Source: Bog-473 sp036489775 (GTDB taxonomy: Bacteria; Actinomycetota; Acidimicrobiia; Acidimicrobiales; RAAP-2). Taken from it: DNA of 64,000 bases. Shown here piece by piece: positions 37,740-46,904 of the stretch. The DNA lies in contig DASXFC010000056.1 in NCBI GenBank assembly GCA_036489775.1, positions 1-64,000 of the forward strand. Direction: 5' to 3'. Both the position numbers and the translations under genes were made by a program. Each line of letters starts with the position of its first letter. Positions within the stretch are counted from its first letter, which is position 1. Below the pieces are notes generated by a model, which worked only from the letters and a program-made list of their open reading frames with translations, made no database searches and was not told the DNA's origin.

Positions 37740-38396
37740 ATGGGACTCCAGCAGTTTGAGGAGCGACTCGAGCGTCTGGTGGAGGGAACCTTGGCGAAGC
37801 CATTCAGGAGCAACCTCCAACCAGTCGAAATCGGTCGGCGGCTGACGCGCGAGATGGATCTCCATCGGCGCGTCGGCGTGCGTGGCCTGATCGCGCCCAA
37901 TGCCTTCGCCGTCACGCTCTCACCGGCGGACGTCAGCCGGTTCGCCAACTTCATCGACGCCCTGTCCAGAGAGTTGGCTGATGCCGCACGGGAACACGCT
38001 CGGATCGAGGCCTATACCTTCGTTGGCCCGGTCGAGGTCGAGATCTTCGAGAGCACGGATCTCAAGAGCGGCCGCTTCCTGGTGACGGCGGAAGTCCGGG
38101 AGAGCGAGGACGGCGGGTTCCTGGCCGAGCTGATCCTGCCTAACGGCCAGCGGGCCAGTATCGGGAGCAAGCCGCTGGTCATCGGTCGGCTCCCTGAATG
38201 TGATGTCGTGCTCAACGACTCCAATGTCAGTCGTCGCCACGCCGAGCTGCGTCGGAGTGGTGACGGGGTCTTCCTGACCGATCTGGGTTCGACCAACGGG
38301 ACTCGGGTAAACGGTGTCCCGGTACGGGAACAGCTCCTGGTCAGCGGGGACGAGGTGAGCGTCGGATCCACGAAGCTCACCTTCGAGATGACGTGA
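37740..38396 (+). CDS. fhaA: FhaA: DUF3662 and FHA domain protein
   Basis: The 218-residue product has an N-terminal DUF3662 domain (about 1-120, starting MGLQQFEERLERLVEGTLAK) and a C-terminal FHA domain (about 140-218: IGRLPECDVVLNDSNVSRRHAEL, then LGSTNGTRVNG). FHA domains bind phosphothreonine; mycobacterial FhaA recruits phosphorylated partners of PknB in cell-wall synthesis. The middle linker is much shorter than in M. tuberculosis. It heads the operon and overlaps fhaB by 4 bases. Confidence 0.95.
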   Translation: MGLQQFEERLERLVEGTLAKPFRSNLQPVEIGRRLTREMDLHRRVGVRGLIAPNAFAVTLSPADVSRFANFIDALSRELADAAREHARIEAYTFVGPVEVEIFESTDLKSGRFLVTAEVRESEDGGFLAELILPNGQRASIGSKPLVIGRLPECDVVLNDSNVSRRHAELRRSGDGVFLTDLGSTNGTRVNGVPVREQLLVSGDEVSVGSTKLTFEMT

Positions 38397-38911
38397 GCGA
38401 TCTCGGTCTGGCGGGATTTCCTCTCGCCACCCAGAACCTTGATGCTGTCCTGCGTGTCCTGCAATGGGGGGTGATCGCCCTCATCTTCCTGTTCTTCCTA
38501 CGAGTGGTCCGGGCGGTCTGGGTCGAGATGAGCCCGGCCACCGTCCGCAAGTCGCGCGGGGAACGCCGGGCCGAGCGAGTCGCGGCCCGTCCGGCGAAGT
38601 CCTCCTCACTGCGCCGTAAGCAGCTGTACCTGCGAGTGGTCGAGCCGCCCGAGCGAGTTGGCGAGACCTTCGACCTCGATGACGAACTCACCATCGGGCG
38701 ATCTCCCGGGAGCGGCGTGCCCGTGCCCGATGACATCTACGCGTCGACGCTCCACGCGCGACTGTTCCGTAACAACGAGCAGCTCTGGGTCGAAGATCTC
38801 GGTTCGACCAACGGGACCTACGTCAACGCGGAAAGGATCATGCAAGCCTTCCGGCTGGGTCGAGGGGACGTCCTGCAGATCGGTTCGACCGTCTTCGAGG
38901 TCGGCCGGTGA
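38393..38911 (+). CDS. fhaB: FhaB (FipA): membrane-anchored FHA protein
   Basis: The 172-residue product has one N-terminal membrane helix (about 27-45), a basic cytoplasmic linker and a C-terminal FHA domain with IGRSPGSGVPVPDDIYASTLHA and LGSTNGTYVN. In mycobacteria the equivalent (FipA/FhaB) interacts with the division machinery. GTG at 38393 overlaps the fhaA stop, and the stop overlaps pstP by 4 bases, so translation is coupled along the operon. Confidence 0.94.
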   Translation: MSDLGLAGFPLATQNLDAVLRVLQWGVIALIFLFFLRVVRAVWVEMSPATVRKSRGERRAERVAARPAKSSSLRRKQLYLRVVEPPERVGETFDLDDELTIGRSPGSGVPVPDDIYASTLHARLFRNNEQLWVEDLGSTNGTYVNAERIMQAFRLGRGDVLQIGSTVFEVGR

Positions 38912-40491
38912 CAGTGTTGCGGTCGGGGTCGGCCACCGATGTGGGCCGGGTCCGGCCCATCAACCAGGACCTGCCGCTCGAGTCGGCCAACCTGTTCGCG
39001 GTGGCCGACGGCATGGGCGGGCATGTGGCCGGAGAGGTCGCCGCCCGGGTCGCCATCGAGACCCTGCAGCTCGCCTTCGATCGAGATCCCACATCCACCG
39101 GGTTGCGGGGTGCCTTCGTCGAGGCCAACGAGGCCGTCTGGCACGAGAGCCAGTTCAATCCCGAAGTGCGGGGTATGGGCACCACCCTCATCGCGGTAGC
39201 CCTGGTCAGTGCCGCGTCCGGTGGGGACACCCTGACTCTGGCCAATGTCGGGGACTCGCGGGCCTACGTCTTGGCCGGCGGTTCCATTTCGCAGGTCACC
39301 TCCGATCACAGCCTGGCCGAAGAACGGGCGCGCCACGGCGAGATGACCGAGGCCGAGGCCGCCGTCCACCCCCAGCGCCACATCCTGACCCGGGCCATGG
39401 GAATCGGGCCCGATGTCGACGTCGACATGTGGGATCTCCAGCTCCAGTCCGGTGACCGGGTGGTGCTCTGCAGCGATGGCCTCTCCAACGAGGTGTCGAT
39501 GGACCTGATGGCCCAAGTGCTGGCCCGCGAACCCGATCCCACCCGGGCCGCCCAGCGGCTGGTTGACCAGGCCAACGAACGCGGGGGTTCGGACAACATC
39601 ACTGTGGTGGTGGTTGACGTGCTGGTCGGTGAGGATGACACCGACGCCACCTCTTTGGTTACCCCACTCGGCGCCTTGGCCGAGGCCGAAGCGCCGGTGG
39701 TGTTGGCCGGCGGCGCGGCCACCGGTGCGGCGACACCGGTGGATACGGCGACCATCCCGCTGGTGTCCCCGGTACCGGGAACGGATGACACCATGGCCGT
39801 GCCGAGGCTGGGCTCGCTGGCCCCCGGCTCCCAGCTCGGTTTCAGCGGGTCCGACACCGGTTTGGGCGAAGCCGCCACCGCGAGCGGTGAGTTTCTGAGC
39901 GGCCAGACCGCTTCGGTGCCCTTGGCCCGTACCAGCGCCCGCGTCCCACCCCAGCCGACCCGGTCGGCGATCGTGCCGCCTAAGGAGACCAGGGGACAAC
40001 GCCGCCGCCGCCTCGGCATTCCAAGGCGCATCACCGTGCGGGTGGTGCTGTTTCTCATCTTGATCGCCGCTGTTCCGGTGGGTGCCTTCTTCGCCATCCG
40101 CTGGTACTCCTACGACAACTGGTATCCCGCCATCTCGGGCACGCACGTGGTCATCGAGCAGGGCCATTCCGGCGGCGTGCTCTGGTTCCAGCCCAAGGTG
40201 GTCGATCGCACGGGCATCACCACCTCGGAGATCCTGCCGCCCGGTCTGGCCGAGATCCGCAGCGTCCAACAGGAGCCAAGCCTGAGCGACGCCAAGCACT
40301 TCGTGCAGAACCTGCACGCGCAGTACGTCTTCCTCCACTCGGCCGCCGCGACCAATTCGGGCACCGGCACCATCGGCCCCAACGGTTCCCTTCCGAACAT
40401 CACCGCGCCCAAGACCACGACGACCACAAAGCCTGGTGAGACCACTGTGCCCACTGCCGCGGTGACCACCACCACGGTGGCCCAGCCCTGA
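38908..40491 (+). CDS. pstP: PP2C serine/threonine phosphatase PstP
   Basis: PstP removes phosphates from PknB and its substrates. The 527-residue product has an N-terminal PP2C domain with RPINQD, FAVADGMGGHVAGE, NVGDSRAYVL, DRVVLCSDGLSNEV and GGSDNITVVVVDV, a long Ala/Pro-rich linker, one membrane helix (about 371-392) and a short Thr-rich extracytoplasmic tail. This topology matches M. tuberculosis PstP, with an unusually long linker. It overlaps fhaB by 4 bases. Confidence 0.96.
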   Translation: MTVLRSGSATDVGRVRPINQDLPLESANLFAVADGMGGHVAGEVAARVAIETLQLAFDRDPTSTGLRGAFVEANEAVWHESQFNPEVRGMGTTLIAVALVSAASGGDTLTLANVGDSRAYVLAGGSISQVTSDHSLAEERARHGEMTEAEAAVHPQRHILTRAMGIGPDVDVDMWDLQLQSGDRVVLCSDGLSNEVSMDLMAQVLAREPDPTRAAQRLVDQANERGGSDNITVVVVDVLVGEDDTDATSLVTPLGALAEAEAPVVLAGGAATGAATPVDTATIPLVSPVPGTDDTMAVPRLGSLAPGSQLGFSGSDTGLGEAATASGEFLSGQTASVPLARTSARVPPQPTRSAIVPPKETRGQRRRRLGIPRRITVRVVLFLILIAAVPVGAFFAIRWYSYDNWYPAISGTHVVIEQGHSGGVLWFQPKVVDRTGITTSEILPPGLAEIRSVQQEPSLSDAKHFVQNLHAQYVFLHSAAATNSGTGTIGPNGSLPNITAPKTTTTTKPGETTVPTAAVTTTTVAQP

Positions 40492-40503
40492 GGAGTCCCG
40501 TCG

Positions 40504-42036
40504 ATGGGGCGACGCATCCGCTGGGCCGGCGTCACCATTCTCGTCTGCTTCGCGCTCCTGATCGTTCAGCTGGTCAATGTCCAGTTCCGTCGCGCCCCTG
40601 CCCTGGCTGACTCGCCCTATAACCCGCGGGTGGCGGCGCAACGCTTCGACAACGTCCGGGGCTCCATCACCGCGTCCGACGGGACGATCTTGGCGGAGTC
40701 GGTCAAAACGACCCAGGGCCCGTATCACTACACACGCGCCTACCCGGTTGGCAACGTGCCCGGGGGCAACATCTACGCCGGGGTCACGGGCTATGACTCG
40801 ATCTTCTTCGGGACGTCGGGTATCGAGTACGAGTACAACTCCTACCTCGAAGCGCATCCGCAACAGGCGCGGAATCTGAGCCAGCTGATCTTCGACCAAC
40901 CCGCCTCTGCGCCGGACAACGTGGTGCTGACCATCGACCCGGTGCTCCAACAGGCGGCCTGGAACGCTCTCACGACGCTGCCGCCCGGCCAGAACCGGGA
41001 CGGCGCGGTGGTGGTCCTGAACCCGACCACCGGCGCCATCTTGGCCATGGTCTCGAATCCGACCTTCGACACCAACGCCTTCGCCAGCCCGAACATCACG
41101 GCCGAGCAGGGTGCCGATTATGCCGATTCCATTAGGGACCACGAGGGCTACCAGCCCGACAACCCGATCGCCATCGGATCGGTCTTCGCGCCGGGGTCCA
41201 CCTTCAAGGTGGTCACGAGCACAGCCGTCTACAACCTCGATCCCAGCCTCGAGAACTTCAGCTTCAAAGTGGCGCCGTTCGTGAAGTTCCCCAATGGCCT
41301 CCCCATCTACAACGACGGTGGGACGCCCTGCGGCGGGACCATGATCACCATGCTGCCGGCCTCTTGCGACCCCGGGTACGCCGCTCTGGGTGCCGCGCTC
41401 GGGATCAAGACGCTGACCCAGCAGGCCCAGCTCTTCGGCCTCAATGTGTGCGGGCCGAGCGACACCAATGTCCCCGGCATCGATCTGCCCCACGTCCAGC
41501 CCTCGTGTATCTCCGATGTCCCCCCGGGGCCGGTGAACGACGCCCTGGTGGGGCAGACCGCCATCGGTCAGTACGACGACGCCATGACCCCACTACAGAA
41601 CGCGCTGGTGGCGTCGGCCATCGCCGACGGCGGGGTGATCATGACGCCCCACCTGATGGCGGAGATCACCGACCCGCAGGGCAACGTGATCACCACCTTC
41701 GAGCCCACCCCGATGCTGCGGGCCTCCAGTCAAACGGCGGCTGCGGCCGTGGACGACCTCATGGAGGGGGTGGCCACCCACGGCACGGCCGCTGGGGTCG
41801 GGTTTCCCTCCTCCTGGCAGATCTCGGTCAAGACCGGGACGGCGCAATTCCCCGGTGGCAAGGAGGAGGAGACCCAGGACTGGATGATCGGGTTCATGCC
41901 TTCGCGGGGTACCCCGCAGCTGGCCTTCGCCGTCGTGGTCCCACAGCAGGAACAGGACCTGACGGGGGCGTTGGTGGCCGGCCCCATCGTCAAGGCGGTC
42001 GTCAGCGCCTACGTCGCCGAGAAAGGGCTACCGTGA
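40504..42036 (+). CDS. pbpA: Class B penicillin-binding protein PbpA
   Basis: PbpA is a peptidoglycan transpeptidase. The 510-residue product has a short cytoplasmic tail, one membrane helix (about 9-26), a small N-terminal domain and a transpeptidase domain with SxxK at S232-TF-K235 and KTGT at 443-446. The third motif, normally SxN, reads S287-C-D289, so the Asn is replaced by Asp. It follows pstP by 12 bases, and no rodA glycosyltransferase is between them, unlike in mycobacteria. ATG at 40504 follows GAGGAG. Confidence 0.94.
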   Translation: MGRRIRWAGVTILVCFALLIVQLVNVQFRRAPALADSPYNPRVAAQRFDNVRGSITASDGTILAESVKTTQGPYHYTRAYPVGNVPGGNIYAGVTGYDSIFFGTSGIEYEYNSYLEAHPQQARNLSQLIFDQPASAPDNVVLTIDPVLQQAAWNALTTLPPGQNRDGAVVVLNPTTGAILAMVSNPTFDTNAFASPNITAEQGADYADSIRDHEGYQPDNPIAIGSVFAPGSTFKVVTSTAVYNLDPSLENFSFKVAPFVKFPNGLPIYNDGGTPCGGTMITMLPASCDPGYAALGAALGIKTLTQQAQLFGLNVCGPSDTNVPGIDLPHVQPSCISDVPPGPVNDALVGQTAIGQYDDAMTPLQNALVASAIADGGVIMTPHLMAEITDPQGNVITTFEPTPMLRASSQTAAAAVDDLMEGVATHGTAAGVGFPSSWQISVKTGTAQFPGGKEEETQDWMIGFMPSRGTPQLAFAVVVPQQEQDLTGALVAGPIVKAVVSAYVAEKGLP

Positions 42037-42098
42037 CTCTGAACAGGCCGGTTGATGCTCGCCGGGCCCGGGGCGTTGCAGCGTAGGCTCAGGGCGCC

Positions 42099-44054
42099 AT
42101 GGAACCAGTGACCACGCCGCGGGTTTTGTCTGGCCGCTACGAGCTGACCCACCTCGTCGCGCGTGGCGGCATGGCCCAGGTCTACCGGGCCCGCGATCGC
42201 CAGCTCGATCGGCCGGTCGCCCTCAAGATCCTGTTTCCCGAATTGTCGGTCGATCGGGCCTTCGTCGAGCGGTTCCGCCGGGAGGCCCAGGCCGCGGCCA
42301 ACCTGTCGCATCCCAATATCGTGCCCGTCTACGACTGGGGCGAGGACGACGGGGCGTACTACATCGTCATGGAGTTCATCGACGGGCGGCCCCTGTCCGG
42401 TGTGCTGCGCGATGGCACCGTGCTCACCCCTCAAGAGATCGCCACCATCGGCGCCAGCGTGGCCGCCGCCCTGGCCTTCGCCCACCGCCACGGGGTGATC
42501 CACCGGGATGTCAAGCCGGGCAACGTCCTGCTGACCTCGGACGGCAATGTGAAGGTGACGGACTTCGGTATCGCCCGGGCCGTCAACACCGAAGAGAGCC
42601 TGACCCAGACCGGCGCCGTCATGGGCACGGCGGCCTACTTCTCGCCCGAGCAGGCCGAGGGCCATGGGGTCGATGCCCGCAGCGATATCTACTCGCTCGG
42701 GGTCGTGCTCTACGAGATGTCCTGCGGCCGCCCGCCCTTCACCGGGGATTCGCCGGTGGCTGTCGCCTCCAAGCACGTGCGGGATATCCCGGCCATGCCC
42801 CGCGACCTCAATCCGGCCATCCCGGCTGCGCTCGAGGCCGTGATCATGAAGGCGATGGCCAAGTCGCCCGACGACCGCTACGCCACCGCCGAGGAATTCC
42901 GGGCCGACCTGCTGCGTTTCGCCGACGGTCGTCCGGTCGAAGCCGGCGATCCCGCCCTGACCAGCATGATGGGGCAGGTCGGGGCCACCCAGGCCGTCAT
43001 GATCACCGGCCAGACCCAGGCCGTGCCGATGACGGCGCCGGTGAGCCGGGCCGAAATGGATCGGCAACGGCGGACCCGGAATCTGGTGGCTGTCCTCGCG
43101 GTCCTTCTGGTGGCGCTGGCTGTTATCGCCTATTTCCTGCTGCGATCGGTCGGCGCCTTCGGCGGGAGCAACGTCACGGTGCCCAATGTGGCCGGCGACA
43201 CCGTCCAGGCCGCCACCTCAGTCCTCACGAGCAATCACCTGGCCGTGGATCGCACCACCACCCACAAGATCAGCACGACCACGGCCGGCCTGGTGCTGTC
43301 CACGAATCCGAAGGTCGGGAGCAGCGTGGCCAAGAACTCCAAGGTCCAGCTGGTGGTGAGCAGCGGACCGACCATCACCTACGTCACGGTGCCGTCGGTG
43401 ATCAACGAGCAATACACCCAGGCCACGGAGACGCTGAGCTCGCCCGGGGTCAACCTTTCCTACAAGACCTCGTACATCACCAGCAGCAGCCCGGCCGGCA
43501 CCGTCCTCAAACAGACCCCAGCGGGAGGGACCAAGGTGAAGTCGACCACGATCGTCCAGTTGACGGTCAGTGCTCAGCAGACGACGGCGTCGGTCCCGAG
43601 CGTGCTGGGCCAGTCCCCGGCCGCGGCGGGCGGCCTCATCAAGTCGGCCAACCTGAACGTCGGAACCCAGAGTCAGGCTTGCTCATCCCAGTTCAGCAGC
43701 GGGCTCGTCTCAGCGCAGTCCCCGACCGCGGGCGATTCGGTCAGCCCGAACACGCCGGTCAACATCACCGTCTCGACCGGTCCGTGTGTCTCGGTGCCCC
43801 CCGTGGTGGGCGAATCCCAACAGCAGGCGGCCAGCGACATCGACACAGCCAACCTGAGCCCGAGCTTCTCGAGCGACACCTCCTGTGCCAACGGAGCCCA
43901 GCCCGGCAACGTCGACAGCCAGACGCCGGCCGCCGGATCTCAGGTGTCGAGCGGGAGCACGGTCGCCATGACGGTCTGCCAGCCCGCAGGCTCGACCACC
44001 ACCACCTCGACGACGAGCACGACGACGACCATCGGCCCCGGCCCCGGTCTCTAG
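42099..44054 (+). CDS. pknB: Serine/threonine kinase PknB with PASTA domains
   Basis: PknB senses muropeptides or lipid II through PASTA domains and phosphorylates wall and division proteins. The 651-residue product has a kinase domain (12-275) with Gly-rich loop VARGGMAQV, K43, HRDVKPGN (H135, D137), DFG at 155-157 and the AAYFSPEQA segment, then a membrane helix (about 331-350) and four PASTA repeats (about 355-625). The C-terminus is a Thr/Ser run. It is last in the fhaA-pknB operon, and a second kinase (pknA) is absent. Confidence 0.97.
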   Translation: MEPVTTPRVLSGRYELTHLVARGGMAQVYRARDRQLDRPVALKILFPELSVDRAFVERFRREAQAAANLSHPNIVPVYDWGEDDGAYYIVMEFIDGRPLSGVLRDGTVLTPQEIATIGASVAAALAFAHRHGVIHRDVKPGNVLLTSDGNVKVTDFGIARAVNTEESLTQTGAVMGTAAYFSPEQAEGHGVDARSDIYSLGVVLYEMSCGRPPFTGDSPVAVASKHVRDIPAMPRDLNPAIPAALEAVIMKAMAKSPDDRYATAEEFRADLLRFADGRPVEAGDPALTSMMGQVGATQAVMITGQTQAVPMTAPVSRAEMDRQRRTRNLVAVLAVLLVALAVIAYFLLRSVGAFGGSNVTVPNVAGDTVQAATSVLTSNHLAVDRTTTHKISTTTAGLVLSTNPKVGSSVAKNSKVQLVVSSGPTITYVTVPSVINEQYTQATETLSSPGVNLSYKTSYITSSSPAGTVLKQTPAGGTKVKSTTIVQLTVSAQQTTASVPSVLGQSPAAAGGLIKSANLNVGTQSQACSSQFSSGLVSAQSPTAGDSVSPNTPVNITVSTGPCVSVPPVVGESQQQAASDIDTANLSPSFSSDTSCANGAQPGNVDSQTPAAGSQVSSGSTVAMTVCQPAGSTTTTSTTSTTTTIGPGPGL

Positions 44055-44663
44055 CTAGCGCTCGGCCCCTCCGGCCAGCACGGGCCGGGCCAGGCCACCG
44101 AGGAAGTTGGCCAGCAGGGCCGGGCCCGAAGCGGTCAGCACCGATTCGGGGTGGAACTGGACACCCTCGACGGCGAGTTCCCGATGGCGCAGCCCCATGA
44201 TCACGCCGTCCGTGGTGGTCGCGGTCACGACCAGGCTGTCGGGCACGGTGGCGGGGTTGACCACCAGCGAGTGGTAGCGGGTGGCGACGAAAGGGTTGGG
44301 CAGTCCGGCGAAGAGGCCGAGACCATCGTGGTGGATCTCCGAGGTCTTGCCGTGCATGAGCTGAGGCGCCAGCACGACGTCAGCGCCGAAGACCTGGCCC
44401 AGGCACTGGTGCCCGAGGCAGACCCCGAGTAGCGGCAGCTCCCCGGCCAGCTGGGCGAAGACCTCCATGGAGACGCCGCCGTCCTCGGGTCGACCCGGAC
44501 CCGGCGAGACCAGGACGGCGTCGGGCTGGGCGGCTCTGATCCCGGCAATGTCGATGGCATCGTTGCGGAACACGACCGGCTCGGCCCCGATCTCGCCCAG
44601 TTCCTGGACCAGGTTGTAGACGAACGAGTCGTAGTTGTCGATGACCAGCACCCGAGCGCCCAT
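44055..44663 (-). CDS. trpG: Anthranilate/aminodeoxychorismate synthase glutaminase (TrpG/PabA)
   Basis: This class I glutamine amidotransferase supplies ammonia to a chorismate-using partner. The 202-residue product has IDNYDSFVYNLVQELGE, the nucleophile motif LLGVCLGHQCLGQ and the catalytic His-Glu in GVQFHPESVLT. In actinobacteria trpG sits between pknB and crgA, as here. ATG at 44663 gives the canonical N-terminus. No trpE or pabB gene is in the window, so the choice between the tryptophan and folate pathways is open. The stop abuts the pknB stop. Confidence 0.93.
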   Translation of the reverse strand: MGARVLVIDNYDSFVYNLVQELGEIGAEPVVFRNDAIDIAGIRAAQPDAVLVSPGPGRPEDGGVSMEVFAQLAGELPLLGVCLGHQCLGQVFGADVVLAPQLMHGKTSEIHHDGLGLFAGLPNPFVATRYHSLVVNPATVPDSLVVTATTTDGVIMGLRHRELAVEGVQFHPESVLTASGPALLANFLGGLARPVLAGGAER

Positions 44664-44727
44664 GGAGGAATCAGCGTACAAGAGGGTGAGCGGAGCCCAC
44701 CCCGGGCGGTGACTAACCTCGTCGGCC

Positions 44728-45051
44728 GTGGCAACCAAGACCAGCACGGGACCAGGCGGCGCATCGCGTAAGGGCAAGTCGGCCGGCGGCCGCACGACGG
44801 CCTCGAGGGTGGGGCGTTACACCAGCGCGGAGGAGAAGGGTCGGTACACCCCGCCCATTCCCAAGAGCGTGAAGCGGAGCCCGGCCTGGTACGGGGCGCT
44901 CGTCCTCATCCTGCTGATCTTGGGTGTGGCCATCATCGTGGTCAACTATCTGGCTCACCTGCCGTGGGTGGCCCATGGCTCGGCCTGGGGCCTGGTCGTC
45001 GGACTGGTCCTGATCTTCGCCGGCTTCCTCATGGCCACCCGCTATCGCTAG
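44728..45051 (+). CDS. crgA: Cell division protein CrgA
   Basis: CrgA is a small membrane protein that stabilises the divisome and coordinates septation with FtsZ and PBPs. The 107-residue product has a Lys/Arg/Ser-rich N-terminus, the PPIPKSVKRSPAWYGALV motif and two membrane helices (about 53-73 and 87-104). It lies 64 bases from the divergent trpG, the conserved actinobacterial neighbourhood. The N-terminal tail is about 20 residues longer than in M. tuberculosis. Confidence 0.93.
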   Translation: MATKTSTGPGGASRKGKSAGGRTTASRVGRYTSAEEKGRYTPPIPKSVKRSPAWYGALVLILLILGVAIIVVNYLAHLPWVAHGSAWGLVVGLVLIFAGFLMATRYR

Positions 45052-45072
45052 GCGGCTGGCCGGGGTGGACTG

Positions 45073-46254
45073 CTAGCCCAGGCGCTCGATGATGGTGGCG
45101 TTGGCCAAGCCACCGCCCTCGCACATGGTGAGGAGGCCGTAGCGGCCGTTGGTGCGCTCGAGCTCGTTGAGTAGCGTGCCCATCAACTTGGCGCCCGAGG
45201 CACCCAGGGGGTGGCCCAGAGCGATGGCGCCGCCGTTGGGGTTGACGAGCTCCATGTTGGGGTGGTGCTCCTTCTCCCAGGCCAGCACCACCGAGGCGAA
45301 GGCCTCGTTGATCTCGACGGCGTCGATGTCGTCCATGGTCATCTTGGCCCGCTCCAGGACGTTGGTGGTGGCCGGGATGGGGCCGGTCAGCATGGTGATG
45401 GGGTCGACACCGGCCAGGGCGAAGGCGTGGAAGCGGGCACGGGGGCGCAGGCCCAGCGCGTTGGCCTTCTCCTCGCTCATGATCAGCACGGCCGAGGAGC
45501 CGTCGGTGATCTGGGAGGAGTTCCCGGCGGTGACCTTGCCGCCCTCGGGCTTGAAGGCCGGCTTGAGGTTGGCCAGCGTCTCCACTGAGCTGTCGGGCCG
45601 GATGCCCTCGTCGCTGGTGATCAGCTCGTTGGTGTCCTTGCCCTCGTCGTCGCGGATGGCCACGGGGACGATCTCGTTTTCGAAGCGTCCTTCGGCGGTG
45701 GCCCGAGCCGCCCGCTGGTGGCTCTGGGCCGAGAAGCGGTCGAGGTCCTCGCGGGAGAGGCCCCACTGGTCGGCGATCATCTCGGCGCCGATGCCCTGGC
45801 CGACCAGACCGCCCTTAGGGGCGTAGCGGGCCATCACCCGGGGGCCGAAGGGGAAGCCCAGGTCGCGCACGACCGAGGAGCCCATGGGGGTGCGGGTCAT
45901 GCTCTCGACCCCGCCGGCCACGACGATGTCGTAGGCGCCGGCCATCACACCCTGGGCGGCGAAGTGGATCGCCTGCTGGGAGGAACCGCACTGGCGGTCG
46001 ACCGTGGTGGCGGGCACCGACTCGGGCCAGCCGGCGGCCAGCACGGCGTTGCGCCCCACGTTGAGGGACTGCTCGGAGACCTGCATGACGCAGCCCATGA
46101 TCACGTCGTCGATGACGGCGGGGTCGAGCTTGTTGCGCTCCTGGAGCGCCTTGAGAGTCTCCGAGGCCAGGTCGACGGCGTGCCAGTTGCGGAGCTTCCC
46201 GTTGCGCTTCCCGCCGGCAGTCCGGACGGCGTCAACGATGACGGCAGTGGTCAT
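45073..46254 (-). CDS. Acetyl-CoA C-acetyltransferase (thiolase II)
   Basis: The 393-residue product is a full thiolase: nucleophile Cys89 in VDRQCGSSQQAIHFA, the VVAGGVESMTRTPMG box, His in NPNGGAIALGHPLG and the second Cys in LLTMCEGGGLANA. It condenses or cleaves acyl-CoA thioesters in lipid metabolism. ATG at 46254 follows GGGAGGAG at ideal spacing. The nearby PaaI-type thioesterase fits a CoA-thioester context. Confidence 0.95.
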   Translation of the reverse strand: MTTAVIVDAVRTAGGKRNGKLRNWHAVDLASETLKALQERNKLDPAVIDDVIMGCVMQVSEQSLNVGRNAVLAAGWPESVPATTVDRQCGSSQQAIHFAAQGVMAGAYDIVVAGGVESMTRTPMGSSVVRDLGFPFGPRVMARYAPKGGLVGQGIGAEMIADQWGLSREDLDRFSAQSHQRAARATAEGRFENEIVPVAIRDDEGKDTNELITSDEGIRPDSSVETLANLKPAFKPEGGKVTAGNSSQITDGSSAVLIMSEEKANALGLRPRARFHAFALAGVDPITMLTGPIPATTNVLERAKMTMDDIDAVEINEAFASVVLAWEKEHHPNMELVNPNGGAIALGHPLGASGAKLMGTLLNELERTNGRYGLLTMCEGGGLANATIIERLG

Positions 46255-46384
46255 GGTGTGTCTCCTCCCAAAATCCGGCGGGGCCACCCTGCCGGTTCCA
46301 GATCGGCGCTCAGCCTACCCGCCGTTGCCCGAACGGCCACTCGGCGGACCGGGTGCCCCGAGGCGCCCCAAGTAGGGTCTGGCC

Positions 46385-46831
46385 GTGGCGCGCAAGGACA
46401 TGGATCGCTGGTTGGGGGACGGGGGCATGCCCATCATCGAGGTGGTGGGTGGGTCTTTCACCGCCTACGGGGTGGACGGCGAGGACCTGGGCTGGGTGGC
46501 CGGTGCGGTCATCCCCACCGAGATGGGCTGCAACCCGCACGGCATCATGCAGGCCGGGGTCCATTCGCTCCTGCTCGACGCCGCCATGAACTTCGCCATC
46601 AACGCGGCCCTCCCCGGCAAGGCCCGGACCCGTGGCACCCTTGAGATGAAGACAGAGACGATGCGGCCAGCCATGAAGGGAACGGCCTATGTCTTGCGTG
46701 GCGAAGTGGTCCGCCTGGCCAAACAAGTGGCCTACGGCGAGGCCACGGTCAGGGACGCCGAAGGCGTGCTCATGAGCCGGGCCACCGGGACCTTTCTTTT
46801 GTATCGACCCGAACCCGAACCCACGACCTGA
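46385..46831 (+). CDS. PaaI-family acyl-CoA thioesterase
   Basis: The 148-residue product has the hotdog-fold pattern with NPHGIMQAGVHSLLLDAAM, in which the HG and the later acidic residue form the active site, then a long central helix and strands ending in GTFLLY. Members cleave phenylacetyl- or other acyl-CoA thioesters. GTG at 46385 is the first start upstream of the domain. The gene is divergent from the thiolase. Confidence 0.88.
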   Translation: MARKDMDRWLGDGGMPIIEVVGGSFTAYGVDGEDLGWVAGAVIPTEMGCNPHGIMQAGVHSLLLDAAMNFAINAALPGKARTRGTLEMKTETMRPAMKGTAYVLRGEVVRLAKQVAYGEATVRDAEGVLMSRATGTFLLYRPEPEPTT

Positions 46832-46904
46832 ACTCGAACGGGTCCTTCGACCCGGTCGCGGTGTCTGCCTCTTCTGCTGCGGGCCCACGTCGCAAGCCTT
46901 CGCC

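Noticed and set aside
38818..41493. Long antisense open frame (891 codons) opposite pstP and pbpA
   Set aside because: It is a high-GC shadow of the two plus-strand genes; the plus-strand frames carry all catalytic motifs and the antisense product is low-complexity His/Gly/Arg.
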